Assembly: GCF_017355935.1 (NCBI RefSeq)
Contig: NZ_JAFIQT010000001.1
Coordinates: 1,426,001 to 1,490,000, forward strand
Length of the DNA: 64,000 bases
Direction of reading: 5' to 3'
DNA from: Telluribacter humicola
GTDB lineage: Bacteria; Bacteroidota; Bacteroidia; Cytophagales; Spirosomataceae
The notes beneath the pieces were generated by a model. The model was not told the DNA's origin and searched no databases. It saw only the letters and a list, made by a program, of their open reading frames with translations. The position numbers and the translations under genes are program-made. Of the stretch, positions 9,390-18,239 are shown one piece after another; within the stretch, counting starts at the first letter, position 1; each line of letters starts with the position of its first letter.

Positions 9390-9428
9390 AATGAAAAAGT
9401 CCCTGTATATGACAGGGACTTTTTCATT
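9390..9428 (-). terminator. Strong stem-loop after the fibre-repeat gene
   Basis: A perfect 17-bp inverted repeat (arms 9390-9406 and 9412-9428) with a 5-base loop. The arms end in A-rich and T-rich runs, so the hairpin looks like an intrinsic terminator in both directions. It lies 19 bases after the stop of the repeat-protein gene and 26 bases before the start of the FkbM gene. It may attenuate transcription between the export genes and the glycan-assembly genes. Confidence 0.75.
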
Positions 9429-9447
9429 AATATTGATAAATATTATT

Positions 9448-11055
9448 TTAACGATTTTCTATTTTTTTAATCTTTTGCTCTAATTCTTGATTTTGCTTTT
9501 TTAAATCAATTAGATATAATGTAAGTTCTTCAATTTTTTGTAATAATAGTGCATCAGTTTTATGTAAATCATTTCCTGTTTTAAGCATTTCTTCTGCACT
9601 AGGTACTCCTGGTAAATGTTTTTTCTTTTTTATAAAATATTCGACTTCTTCTAAATTTAATAAATTATAATTTTTTTCAAATACATAGTCTGACCATTCA
9701 TTTGTATTTTTTAATGCAACTTTCACCTTCTCTGTTAATATACCTTCTGATACGTATAATTTATAGCCATCTGGAATGTTTTTTATTCCAGTACCTATTA
9801 ATACACCTCCTATATTATTGTTTATTAGGTTTTCATCTCTTGAAATTGTCCAATTAATGTCACTTAATACAGATTCACGCGCGCCTGATGAGGTTGATTT
9901 CATTACATTTCCGTTTGCATCTACATATAAATTGAATACAGTACCTGTGCTATTTGGTAAATTTTCAAATCTCACTCCTGTTTCAACTGTCCCACCCGCT
10001 GTAACATGCAATTTTGTTGCAGGCTTTGTATTACCTATCCCTACATTTATTTGGGGTATCTCTGTTCCTCCTAATACAATGGAATTGCTTGTTTCAACTG
10101 TTGCGTTTGTACCAATTGCTACTGCGTTTGATATTGTTGTAAGGTTTGGTCCAGAAGGTTTTGCATTTAGCCCTATAAATATATTACTATTGCCCGATAT
10201 TATTCCATCGCCTGCATTTCCTCCTATAAATATATTGTCATTTCCTATTTGATTTGAAAATCCTGAATTATAACCTAATAATAAATTTCTTACACCTGTT
10301 GTATTGTTATAACCTGCGTTCACACCAGCAAAAAAGTTAAGGCTCGCTGTTGTATTAGCTCTTCCAGCATTGGCACCAATAAAAGTATTTAATGAACCAG
10401 TTGTGTTTGCAGCTCCTGCACCTGTTCCTATAAAACTATTTGATTGTCCTGTTGTATTAGCTTTACCTGCATTAACCCCCGCAAAGTAGTTATTTGAACC
10501 TGTCGTTGTGTTTTGCCCTGCATATGGTCCGAGAAAAACATTATAATTTCCTGTTGTATTTTGCTGTCCTGTAAATGAACCTAGAAATACATTATAGCCA
10601 CCTGATGTTAAACTTCCACCAGCTCCCATACCAAATAGAACATTTGCAGTTCCAGGAGCGCTTAAAAAAGGTAAATTATTAATTCTAATAGCACTACCAG
10701 ATGGGATATTTATATCCCCATTGACATGTAATCTTTGCAATGGGTTTGTTGTACCTATACCAACATTACCCCCATTAAAATGTACATTACTTCCAGATGT
10801 ACTCCATTGGCTCCCTCCCTGATCAGGCGCCAAAAAGAGTAAACCACTACCATCTACGGTAAGTACCTTTCCATTGGACTGGCCGGTGCTAGTGCTCGCA
10901 TTCATATTGGAGAGCCTTACACCATTATTACCAATAACAAGAGGCTGTCCTGAAGGCGTGGTGATTTGATTCTGGGCCATAGTGCTTGCAGCGATGCAGA
11001 GGCCCAATACAGTTAGGGTAGAGGTTAATTTCATTAGAGTAGAGGTTAATTTCAT
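9448..11055 (-). CDS. Secreted fibre-like repeat protein
   Basis: 535 residues, with a signal peptide ending near AASTMAQ. A short N-terminal domain is followed by GNVGIGTTNPLQRLHV, a motif typical of Bacteroidota tail-fibre-like proteins. Nine tandem 17-residue repeats of the form NTTGxxNxFIGxNAGxx span about residues 149-301. The C-terminal part has GYKLYVSEGILTEKVKVALK, HLPGVPSAEEM and a terminal coiled coil (about 495-535), a recurrent C-terminal module of Bacteroidota surface proteins. The function is unknown; a self-assembling cell-surface fibre is plausible. An alternative start at 11034 results from a 21-base duplication of the first seven codons. Repeats are coding, not CRISPR. Confidence 0.75.
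   Translation of the reverse strand: MKLTSTLMKLTSTLTVLGLCIAASTMAQNQITTPSGQPLVIGNNGVRLSNMNASTSTGQSNGKVLTVDGSGLLFLAPDQGGSQWSTSGSNVHFNGGNVGIGTTNPLQRLHVNGDINIPSGSAIRINNLPFLSAPGTANVLFGMGAGGSLTSGGYNVFLGSFTGQQNTTGNYNVFLGPYAGQNTTTGSNNYFAGVNAGKANTTGQSNSFIGTGAGAANTTGSLNTFIGANAGRANTTASLNFFAGVNAGYNNTTGVRNLLLGYNSGFSNQIGNDNIFIGGNAGDGIISGNSNIFIGLNAKPSGPNLTTISNAVAIGTNATVETSNSIVLGGTEIPQINVGIGNTKPATKLHVTAGGTVETGVRFENLPNSTGTVFNLYVDANGNVMKSTSSGARESVLSDINWTISRDENLINNNIGGVLIGTGIKNIPDGYKLYVSEGILTEKVKVALKNTNEWSDYVFEKNYNLLNLEEVEYFIKKKKHLPGVPSAEEMLKTGNDLHKTDALLLQKIEELTLYLIDLKKQNQELEQKIKKIENR
10153..10611 (-). repeat. Nine tandem 51-bp coding repeats
   Basis: The coding sequence for residues 149-301 of the fibre-like protein consists of nine in-frame units of 17 codons. 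Conserved positions are N-T-T-G at the start, N-x-F near the middle and G-x-N-A-G toward the end. Every unit is exactly 17 residues. The repeats differ enough at the DNA level to suggest age rather than recent slippage. Confidence 0.8.
11013..11054 (-). repeat. 21-bp tandem duplication at the start codon
   Basis: Two adjacent 21-base copies (11013-11033 and 11034-11054) differ at one base. Each contains an ATG followed by the codons for KLTSTL, so the protein begins MKLTSTL twice. Either copy can serve as start; the signal peptide remains functional in both readings. Confidence 0.85.
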
Positions 11056-11139
11056 CCGTTTAGATTTATACAGGATTAGTTGTATGAGTGATGTATTGTT
11101 ATGAGTGCCTGACTTTTTGTATAAATATATATTTTATAA

Positions 11140-11163
11140 GATAAAATATCAATTTATTTTATC
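11140..11163 (-). terminator. Weak AT-rich stem-loop after the chain-length gene
   Basis: A perfect 9-bp inverted repeat with a 6-base loop lies 28 bases after the stop of the Wzz-like gene, within the 135-base gap before the fibre-protein gene. It is almost all A/T, so it would be a weak terminator at best. Confidence 0.3.
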
Positions 11164-11190
11164 CAACGGTACTCAGATCTAGCTCGTTGA

Positions 11191-12255
11191 TTACAACTGC
11201 TGCGCTATTCTTCGGTGTAGCTTCTCCTTAATGAACAGGGCATATAGTAAGTAGATAAACCCTCCTGATATCGCAAAAAGAATGCCAATCAAGGGTCTAT
11301 TTGGAGAGCTTTTAATTAAGGGTACTCGGGCTGGCTCCAATACTTTAAAAACAGGTTGCTCTTCCTTTACTTTTATCTTGGCTTGTTCCCACTGGCGTAC
11401 CAGATCATTATACAAGGATTGTGCGAAGGTATATTCCGCCTGAAGGCGCTGCTCTTCGATACGAGCCACGTTGAGATATGCGTTATGGTTGTGATCGCGG
11501 TAGCTTTGCAGAGCGAATTCAGCCCGATTTTGTCGTTGTTTAGCGGCAGTGGCTTGCTCCGAAAGAAACTGAGCCTGTTGCCTGCTTTTCTGTGTTCGAT
11601 ACTCAGTTACATAATTGGTGAGATAGTTAGAAGCAGCTAGTACGGTCAGTGCAGCTACTACTGGATCAGGCATTTGAGATTGAATAGTAATAATTCCGGT
11701 TTTAATATCAATAGAAGCATTGAAACGCTTATAAATCTCTTTAATTAGCTCTTCTTCGTCCAGCGTGATTGAAACCACCTCCTGAGGAAGTCCTGTGGGT
11801 TTAGGGGCGGCAGTTGCTTCTCTAGAGAGAAGGCCCGCCAGGAATCCAGCAGTCGTATCAGGCTCAAGAAAGGCACGCAGAGTTTTGTACTTTTTGTTAT
11901 TCTTATCTACGACGGGCTGGTTTAGTAAATACAATGCGCAGGGGATACTTCTAAGTACATCCGGATAAAGATCTGGTCGTATAGCGTCAGCCCCTTCCAC
12001 TCCTCCCAGATTAATACCTGCAAGACCAGCTAGGGAGCCGAGCCGACCCAACTTTGGGCTAACGCCCGCCTCAGGGAGTAGGAGTGTCCGTGCACTATAT
12101 TCTTTCGCTATCAAAAAGCTAATGGCAATGCCTAGAACGCCTGAGACAATTGAGATTAGGAGCAGCGGTCGAAAGTGACGCTTTATAAAAGCCGAAATGT
12201 CACTCAAGCTTATTTCGATGACATCATTGCCGGGGGGTATGGATTGATTTTGCAT
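11191..12255 (-). CDS. Polysaccharide chain-length determinant (Wzz/GumC-like)
   Basis: 354 residues. A membrane segment at about 32-52 follows the Wzz-type N-terminus (IEISLSDISAFIKRHFRPLLLI). A long periplasmic region follows, with helical coiled-coil segments around residues 215-290. A C-terminal segment PNRPLIGILFAISGGFIYLLY is the second membrane helix with its proline-rich GNVR-type lead. There is no C-terminal kinase domain. It would act as an inner-membrane co-polymerase that sets polymer length and contacts the Wza-like outer-membrane protein encoded immediately upstream (28-base gap). Base composition here is that of the core genome. Confidence 0.85.
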   Translation of the reverse strand: MQNQSIPPGNDVIEISLSDISAFIKRHFRPLLLISIVSGVLGIAISFLIAKEYSARTLLLPEAGVSPKLGRLGSLAGLAGINLGGVEGADAIRPDLYPDVLRSIPCALYLLNQPVVDKNNKKYKTLRAFLEPDTTAGFLAGLLSREATAAPKPTGLPQEVVSITLDEEELIKEIYKRFNASIDIKTGIITIQSQMPDPVVAALTVLAASNYLTNYVTEYRTQKSRQQAQFLSEQATAAKQRQNRAEFALQSYRDHNHNAYLNVARIEEQRLQAEYTFAQSLYNDLVRQWEQAKIKVKEEQPVFKVLEPARVPLIKSSPNRPLIGILFAISGGFIYLLYALFIKEKLHRRIAQQL

Positions 12256-12283
12256 AGCAGATACAAAGAGTTTACCACCTGGA

Positions 12284-14647
12284 CTACAGAAGTCGGGAGA
12301 GTGTAAGGATCAAGGTGCCAAGTACTGATATAATGGCAGCCTTCTCGGCAGTGCTGGTTTCGCGACCCGGCTTCTCTTCTTTAGCAGGAACCGTTATGAC
12401 ACTACCCGGTACGATCTGAGGCCGTGAGGTGAAGAATAAATAGGTGCGGCTACGATCAACTCGGCCATTGGGATAGGATACATAAGCTTTCTTCTTTTTT
12501 GCTTTTTCTGTATAGCCACCTGCCTGAGCTACATAATCTCTGAATGTGGAACTAGTCTCAAAATTTACTACCGAGGGCGTAAGTACTTCTCCGGTAATGC
12601 GCACGGTTTCGGTGATCTTGGGAATGGAAAGTGAATCGCCCGATTCCAGCAGTAGATTTGAGTTCTGGTTAGGGTTTTCAAAGATGGATTTAAGGTCTAC
12701 GCCAACCAGCTGTTTGCTGCGGGTAAATCTGGCGCCAGAGAGGTACGCCTCCGGCTTTAGGCCACCTGCCCGACGGATCAGGTCCGAAATACGCTCATTA
12801 TTATTTACAATGGCGTATATACCAGGGTACATGACTTCTCCTTGTACAAATACGGTTTTCTGCGCTTCGTAACGGGGGGAACGGCGAACAAATACGACGT
12901 CGTAGGGCTGCATCTGCATAGTCTGACTCTCGGACTGGATCTGCAGGTCGGGATCTACATCAAAGGTAAAGATACGGATGTTCCGGGTGTGATCGAGACC
13001 GGCTGTATCATTCTTTACACGCCGGGCCAGTTCAATACGATAAGGTACTGCTCCCTCTGAAAACCCTCCCGCCAGAAAAATAAGATCAGAGACATTCATA
13101 TTGCTGGCGTAGGCAAAGGTACCTCCCTTATTGACAGCTCCTGAGATCGTCACTTTGTAATCTTCCCGAAGATCAGTGATTGATTTTATGAAAACGCTAT
13201 CTTCTTTTCTGAGCGAAATATCAGGTATTTTTCCCTGCATAAGATCTCCCAGAGCAAAGGAGATTAGTTGCGGTTCGTAGTTTTCCTGTCTGCGCTGGAT
13301 AAGAGCCCGGTGCAGAAACGCATCTTCACGTAATCCTTCTGCTTTTTTGATTAATTCCCTGATGGTAGTGGTACCTTCTTCAAGGGCATATTCGCCCGGA
13401 CGCATTACAGCTCCACTAATGATGACACGATTTTCGTACCTATCCAGGATCTTTCCGATGGTGTACCTGTCACTGTTTCTGGGCTCGAATGTGGAAAACT
13501 CATTTTCGCTCAGGGCATTGACCCGATACTCCTTTCCGGTACTTCGACGGAGCTGCACAGAGGCAGAATAAGCATCGGTTGTAAACCCGCCAGCATAGCG
13601 CAGAAGCTCCTGAAAACTTTCACCTGACCGGACCTCAAAAAGTCCCGGACGCTTTACTTCACCAGTTAGTTCTACCCGGGCTTCGTAGGGGTGTACCAGT
13701 ATAATATCCTGGTCGCGCAGACTGACATTATCCCTCAGATCAGCCCGTACCAGGAAGTTGTAGAGGTCTATTTTTCTGATGACATTATTGTTCCGAATGA
13801 CCTCTATATGGCGATAGGAGCCGCTTTCAGTAGGTCCTCCGGTCAGATACAAGGCATTAAAAGCAGTGGCCAGTGAGGAGACGGTGTAGGTTCCCGGACG
13901 CTCTACTTCGCCGGTTACCATAACCTTGATACTACGTACATTGCCCAGTGTAATAGTAGCATAAGTGCCTGAGCGATTGAGGCCGGAGTAGGCGGTCCGC
14001 AACCGGTTGATGATACGCTCAGTTGCCTGCTCTATTGTGAGCCCATTGACATGAACCGGAGGGAGATTGAGCATCTTGACAGTACCCTCCGGACTTACCT
14101 TCAATCTAAAGTTATCCACAGCGTTACCATAGATATCCACAATGAGTTCATCGTCTGGTCCAAGGATATAATTGCTGGGAGTAGCCAGCCGTAAGTCGGG
14201 CTCAAAGGACATGGAAGAGTTGGCAAAGAAGGAAGCTCCGAATATCCGGGCTTTGCTAGGAGCAGCCGAGTCGTAACGTACCGGGATAGTAGGAGATGGC
14301 GAAAATTGACTTCGGTTGGTAGTCGGAGAATTGTTCAACGTTCTTCTGCCTACCCCTACGGTATCGCGCCGAAGGCCACCTTGTGAGGAGGATGCCTGGG
14401 CTTGCTGTAAAGCCTGTCGCATTTTAGTAATATCATCCAGTGTATAACCTCTGGCGAGAGCCGCCTGCTCAATCTCCATATCGGTCAATCCACTGGCTTT
14501 AGCCTGTTGGTAGTACTGGAGCAACTGTGGCCCGGATACCTGACCAGGATTGATTTTTTGAGCAAACGAAACACTACTGATCCAAAGAACCGGGAGGAGG
14601 ATTCGTAAAAGAAGACTCCGACAAGGTAACACAACCATGCAGCTCAA
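12284..14647 (-). CDS. Outer-membrane polysaccharide export protein (Wza-like, multi-SLBB)
   Basis: 787 residues with an N-terminal signal peptide (cleavage after SSVSFAQ). The poly-export domain starts near YILGPDDELIVDIYGNA (about residue 160). A series of SLBB modules follows, each with a V-x-G-x-V-x-x-PG-x-Y/F pattern (for example GEVERPGTYTV, GEVKRPGLFEV, GAVMRPGEYAL, GEVMYPGIYAI, GEVLTPSVVNF). A C-terminal membrane segment is preceded by a basic region. It is larger than E. coli Wza (about 380 residues), as is usual in Bacteroidota. It forms the export channel for the polymer and is the first gene of the locus behind a predicted promoter. Confidence 0.88.
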   Translation of the reverse strand: MSCMVVLPCRSLLLRILLPVLWISSVSFAQKINPGQVSGPQLLQYYQQAKASGLTDMEIEQAALARGYTLDDITKMRQALQQAQASSSQGGLRRDTVGVGRRTLNNSPTTNRSQFSPSPTIPVRYDSAAPSKARIFGASFFANSSMSFEPDLRLATPSNYILGPDDELIVDIYGNAVDNFRLKVSPEGTVKMLNLPPVHVNGLTIEQATERIINRLRTAYSGLNRSGTYATITLGNVRSIKVMVTGEVERPGTYTVSSLATAFNALYLTGGPTESGSYRHIEVIRNNNVIRKIDLYNFLVRADLRDNVSLRDQDIILVHPYEARVELTGEVKRPGLFEVRSGESFQELLRYAGGFTTDAYSASVQLRRSTGKEYRVNALSENEFSTFEPRNSDRYTIGKILDRYENRVIISGAVMRPGEYALEEGTTTIRELIKKAEGLREDAFLHRALIQRRQENYEPQLISFALGDLMQGKIPDISLRKEDSVFIKSITDLREDYKVTISGAVNKGGTFAYASNMNVSDLIFLAGGFSEGAVPYRIELARRVKNDTAGLDHTRNIRIFTFDVDPDLQIQSESQTMQMQPYDVVFVRRSPRYEAQKTVFVQGEVMYPGIYAIVNNNERISDLIRRAGGLKPEAYLSGARFTRSKQLVGVDLKSIFENPNQNSNLLLESGDSLSIPKITETVRITGEVLTPSVVNFETSSTFRDYVAQAGGYTEKAKKKKAYVSYPNGRVDRSRTYLFFTSRPQIVPGSVITVPAKEEKPGRETSTAEKAAIISVLGTLILTLSRLL

Positions 14648-14679
14648 AATGTAATTATCTAGATAAAGGAGGAAAATAT

Positions 14680-14714
14680 AAGGCGGGCAGACTTGTTAAA
14701 GGCCTACCCGCCTT
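14680..14714 (-). terminator. Stem-loop between aspS and the export gene
   Basis: Arms at 14680-14690 and 14704-14714 match except at one position. The hairpin follows aspS in its reading direction and can terminate it. A predicted promoter at 14720-14749 would start transcription at about the first base of this hairpin, so it may also form the 5' end of the polysaccharide mRNA. Confidence 0.55.
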
Positions 14715-14719
14715 GGGGG

Positions 14720-14749
14720 CAAAAATACTAAAAGTTACTTTATATCAAA
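14720..14749 (-). promoter_or_regulatory. Predicted promoter of the polysaccharide locus
   Basis: On the minus strand TTTG (14746-14749) and TATTTTTG (14720-14727) are 18 bases apart. They match the Bacteroidota -33 TTTG / -7 TAnnTTTG elements. The predicted transcript starts near 14713 and has a leader of about 65 bases before the Wza-like gene. Confidence 0.55.
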
Positions 14750-14771
14750 GCTCACAATACTCTATAAATAA

Positions 14772-16535
14772 TTACTGCACAGCAGTCTTAATACTGAGTT
14801 CTTTCAATTGGACTTCAGAGATGGGAGAGGGAGAGTCAATCATGACATCGCGACCTGAGTTGTTTTTCGGGAAAGCGATAAAGTCACGGATAGAATCGGC
14901 TCCGCCGAACAGGGAGCAGAGTCGGTCAAAACCAAAGGCAATACCGGCATGAGGAGGCGCTCCGAACTCGAAGGCATTCATGAGGAAGCCAAACTGGGCC
15001 TGTGCCTCTTCGGAAGTGAAGCCAAGTATCTCAAACATTTGCTGCTGGAGGTCACGCTGGAATATACGCACTGAGCCACCACCTACTTCGACACCGTTGA
15101 TGACCATGTCATAGGCATTGGCACGTACCTTTCCCAGATCAGTCTTCAGCAGTGGTACATCCTCTGGCTTGGGACTGGTGAATGGATGGTGCATAGCGAA
15201 CCAGCGCTGCTCTTCTTCTCCAAACTCGAGGAGCGGGAAGTCTACTACCCACAGAACCTTGTACACATCCGGATTGCGTAGCCCGAGTCGGCTACCCATC
15301 TCAAGACGTAGCTCGTTGAGCTGCTTGCGCGTCTTATCGGCCGGGCCGGGCAGGATCAGTATCAGGTCGCCGGGCTTTGCACCGAAGGCCTCAGCCCATT
15401 TTTTCAGATCTTCTTCACCATAGAATTTATCTACGGATGATTTCAGGGTACCGTCACTGTTATAACGCAGGTAGATCAGGCCTTTGGCACCGATCTGAGG
15501 ACGCTTTACCCATTCGGTTAGTTCGTCCATCTGCTTGCGGGTATATTCGGCACAGCCGGAGGCGTTGATACCTACAACCAGTTCAGCGCTGTCAAACACG
15601 CCAAAGTCTTTGCCGCTGGTAAGATCACGATCTTCACCTTTGAGTTCAACGAACTCCATGCCAAAGCGTACATCGGGCTTGTCCGAACCGTAGCGCTTCA
15701 TGGCGTCGGCGTAGGTCATACGGGGTACTTCGGGCAGATCTATGCCTTTTACTGCTTTAAAGAGGTGCTTAATTAGCCCTTCAAAGGTATTAAGTACATC
15801 TTCCTGCGTTACGAAGGACATCTCGCAGTCGATCTGGGTGAACTCAGGCTGACGGTCAGCCCGGAGGTCTTCGTCACGGAAGCACTTCACGATCTGGTAG
15901 TAGCGGTCAAAGCCGGATACCATCAGGAGTTGCTTGAATGTCTGGGGAGACTGGGGCAGAGCGTAGAACTCACCCGGATTCATACGGCTGGGCACCACAA
16001 AATCACGGGCACCTTCGGGGGTCGACTTGATGAGTACGGGAGTCTCTACTTCAATAAAGTTCAGATTATCCAGATAACCGCGGGTATGGCGGGCCACCTG
16101 GTGGCGTAGCTCCAGGTTACGACGTACTACCGAACGACGCAGGTCCAGGTAGCGGTACTTCATCCTGAGGTCGTCGCCGCCGTCAGTTTCGTCTTCGATC
16201 AGGAAGGGGGGAAGCTTAGCCGGGTTAAGTACCAGTAGATTGGATACTCGTATTTCGATAGCTCCGGTAGGGATCTTGTCATTCTTGGAAAGACGCTCAA
16301 TGACTTGTCCCTTGGCTGCTACCACAAACTCACGCCCCAAGGTGCGGGCTGTTTCCAGAGTTTCGGGAGATGATTTACCTTCTTCAAAAAGTAGCTGGGT
16401 AATACCGTAGCGATCACGCAGATCGATCCAGATCATACCTCCTTTATCGCGGACGCGCTGCACCCAGCCGCAAAGGGTAACCTCCTGATTAACATGCTCT
16501 ATGCGCAGTTCGCCGCAGGTGTGAGTTCGTAACAT
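14772..16535 (-). CDS. aspS: Aspartyl-tRNA synthetase
   Basis: 587 residues, the normal length for the bacterial-type enzyme. The N-terminal OB-fold anticodon-binding domain contains [20 protein letters not shown]. The class II catalytic core has [10 protein letters not shown] and [18 protein letters not shown] (motif 2). The bacterial GAD insertion lies around residues 300-420, and the C-terminal motif 3 is GIAFGFDRL. It charges tRNA-Asp with aspartate in the cytoplasm. It is transcribed toward the polysaccharide locus but separated from it by a hairpin and a promoter. A TACTTTTG element at 16584-16591 is a possible -7 box. Confidence 0.97.
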   Translation of the reverse strand: MLRTHTCGELRIEHVNQEVTLCGWVQRVRDKGGMIWIDLRDRYGITQLLFEEGKSSPETLETARTLGREFVVAAKGQVIERLSKNDKIPTGAIEIRVSNLLVLNPAKLPPFLIEDETDGGDDLRMKYRYLDLRRSVVRRNLELRHQVARHTRGYLDNLNFIEVETPVLIKSTPEGARDFVVPSRMNPGEFYALPQSPQTFKQLLMVSGFDRYYQIVKCFRDEDLRADRQPEFTQIDCEMSFVTQEDVLNTFEGLIKHLFKAVKGIDLPEVPRMTYADAMKRYGSDKPDVRFGMEFVELKGEDRDLTSGKDFGVFDSAELVVGINASGCAEYTRKQMDELTEWVKRPQIGAKGLIYLRYNSDGTLKSSVDKFYGEEDLKKWAEAFGAKPGDLILILPGPADKTRKQLNELRLEMGSRLGLRNPDVYKVLWVVDFPLLEFGEEEQRWFAMHHPFTSPKPEDVPLLKTDLGKVRANAYDMVINGVEVGGGSVRIFQRDLQQQMFEILGFTSEEAQAQFGFLMNAFEFGAPPHAGIAFGFDRLCSLFGGADSIRDFIAFPKNNSGRDVMIDSPSPISEVQLKELSIKTAVQ

Positions 16536-16625
16536 AAAATCAATTTATACTGTAAAATAGTTTTGGCTTCACAAGTAACGGCCCAAAAGTACGTATTTTT
16601 ACCAAATCAACATTTAGTACCTGCC

Positions 16626-17549
16626 ATGAAATCCAACACTCCATACCATATGCACAAGACTCTTTGTTTGCTGTCACTGCCTGTACTATTACTAACCGGT
16701 TGCTGGGAAAAACCTAATGATCCAGATCCGCATACAGGACGTTCTGATGTATTTGAGACTGTACCGCAGCGCATACCCATCGAACCCGGACAAATAGATG
16801 AAGCCTCCGGCCTGGCCGATAGCCGTACGCTGGATGGATATATCTGGTCTCATAATGACGACGGCAATCTCATTGGACTTATCAGTAAAGACGGGGGACA
16901 GATTCGCCGGTACACCATGGGGGATTTAATGACCCGTGACTGGGAAGATATAGCCGTAGGGGCCGGTCCGCGCGAGGGAGTCAGCTACTTGTATCTGGCT
17001 GATATTGGGAACAACAACTCCGATGCGGCATTTGATATTAGTTACATTTACCGGGTACCCGAGCTCACAAATCTGAATGGCTCGTTTCAGAATAATGACA
17101 TTGAGCGTATTATGTATCGCTATCCGGATGGTCCCCGTGATGCCGAAACACTCCTCTTTGATCCTGTCAGCAAAGATTTATTTGTGGTATCTAAAGAGCT
17201 GGGAAGAGCTGATATTTACCGTCTGCCTTATCCGCAACCAACCGAAAGCGTCATAGTTGCCGAGCTGGTTGGCAGTATTCCTTCGGTAATTATGGCGACG
17301 GGAGGGGACATCTCTTACGACGGGCTGGAGATATTAGTCCGCACGTACACGAGTGTCTACTACTGGAAGCGCAAAGCCGGGGAGACCGTAGCGCAAACCC
17401 TTACGCAGGCCCCCCATAAAACGCTGCCCTACCAGCTGGAGCCTCAGGGAGAGGCAGTGTGCTTCGATAAAGACGCTGGTGGGTACTACACAATCAGTGA
17501 AAGAGGTACGGCGCCAAGCGTAACACTCAATTACTATAAAAGGAAGTAG
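16626..17549 (+). CDS. Predicted lipoprotein, possible beta-propeller, unknown function
   Basis: A lipoprotein signal (LCLLSLPVLLLTGC) gives acylation at the Cys about 26 residues after the chosen Met. The open frame extends upstream to 16563, but the extra residues precede a good signal peptide. A second candidate start is at 16650. The mature part has repeated strand patterns such as EASGLADSRTLDGYIWSHND, DWEDIAVGAGP, YLYLADIGNNN, DAETLLFDPVSKDLFVVSKE and DISYDGLEILVRTYTSVYYW. These suggest a propeller fold with acidic surface loops. It is exported and probably outer-membrane bound; no catalytic motif was recognised. Confidence 0.65.
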   Translation: MKSNTPYHMHKTLCLLSLPVLLLTGCWEKPNDPDPHTGRSDVFETVPQRIPIEPGQIDEASGLADSRTLDGYIWSHNDDGNLIGLISKDGGQIRRYTMGDLMTRDWEDIAVGAGPREGVSYLYLADIGNNNSDAAFDISYIYRVPELTNLNGSFQNNDIERIMYRYPDGPRDAETLLFDPVSKDLFVVSKELGRADIYRLPYPQPTESVIVAELVGSIPSVIMATGGDISYDGLEILVRTYTSVYYWKRKAGETVAQTLTQAPHKTLPYQLEPQGEAVCFDKDAGGYYTISERGTAPSVTLNYYKRK

Positions 17550-17633
17550 AGGACAGTAGCATAGTGAAAGATATAAGTACTTATTAATCTATTGTTTATA
17601 TTTAGTACGCAAATACTAACCATACATACCACT

Positions 17634-18167
17634 ATGAAACACAAATCGCTGCTACGTACACTCATGCTCCTGATGCTGGTTGCTGTTGGTACCTCTTCTT
17701 TTGCACAGACAGTAAGCCAGATGGTAGATGACTGGAAGCGTGCCAAGGAGTACACACAGGAGTACCTGGATGCCATGCCTGCTGATGGTCTTAGCTACAA
17801 ACCTACGCCAGAGGTACGTTCCTTTGCCGAGCAGATGCTGCACCTGGCCAACGGCAATTACAACTTTGCGGCCGCCGCATCGGGCAAAACCAATCCTCAT
17901 CAGGGCAAAAACCTGGAGAAGATGGATGAGCTGAAAACCAAAGAGGCGCTTTCCAAAGCCGTGGCTGAGAGCTATGACTTCGTGATCCAGAGTCTTAATG
18001 GCATGAAGGATGGCGATATGGGAGCTTCCATCAAGCTGTTCGGCCGTGACCTCTCTCGTGGAGCTGCCTACGCCAAAGCTTTTGAGCACCAGACTCACCA
18101 CCGCGGTCAGACTACTACCTACATTCGTATGAAAGGTGTAAAGCCACCAAACGAGAAGCTATTCTAA
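17634..18167 (+). CDS. Secreted DinB-family protein
   Basis: 177 residues from the chosen ATG. A signal peptide (LMLLMLVAVGTSSFAQ) is followed by a four-helix-bundle region with the DinB metal-ligand pattern: FAEQMLHLANGNYNF in the second helix and EHQTHHRGQTTTYIRMKG near the C-terminus, where two histidines precede the RGQ turn. DinB/YfiT proteins bind a divalent metal; some are thiol or hydrolytic enzymes, but most are uncharacterised. The open frame reaches back to 17592, but the Met at 17634 starts the signal peptide. A stem-loop terminator follows directly. Confidence 0.8.
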   Translation: MKHKSLLRTLMLLMLVAVGTSSFAQTVSQMVDDWKRAKEYTQEYLDAMPADGLSYKPTPEVRSFAEQMLHLANGNYNFAAAASGKTNPHQGKNLEKMDELKTKEALSKAVAESYDFVIQSLNGMKDGDMGASIKLFGRDLSRGAAYAKAFEHQTHHRGQTTTYIRMKGVKPPNEKLF

Positions 18168-18177
18168 AAGAAGTTCT

Positions 18178-18208
18178 AGTCCCTTCGCCAGTGTGAAGGG
18201 ACTTTTTT
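18178..18208 (+). terminator. Intrinsic terminator after the DinB gene
   Basis: A perfect 9-bp stem (18178-18186 with 18195-18203) and an 8-base loop are followed by a run of T. The spacing of 10 bases from the stop codon fits rho-independent termination. Confidence 0.85.
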
Positions 18209-18239
18209 AATATTTGTTTAAACACTTCCGAAACAATCT

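Noticed and set aside
10153-10611. Regular 51-bp repeats that might be taken for a CRISPR array
   Set aside because: The units are adjacent, without spacers, in frame, and encode a 17-residue protein repeat.
17652-18101. A 149-codon minus-strand frame across the DinB-like gene
   Set aside because: The plus-strand product has a signal peptide and the DinB ligand pattern; the antisense frame is a shadow.
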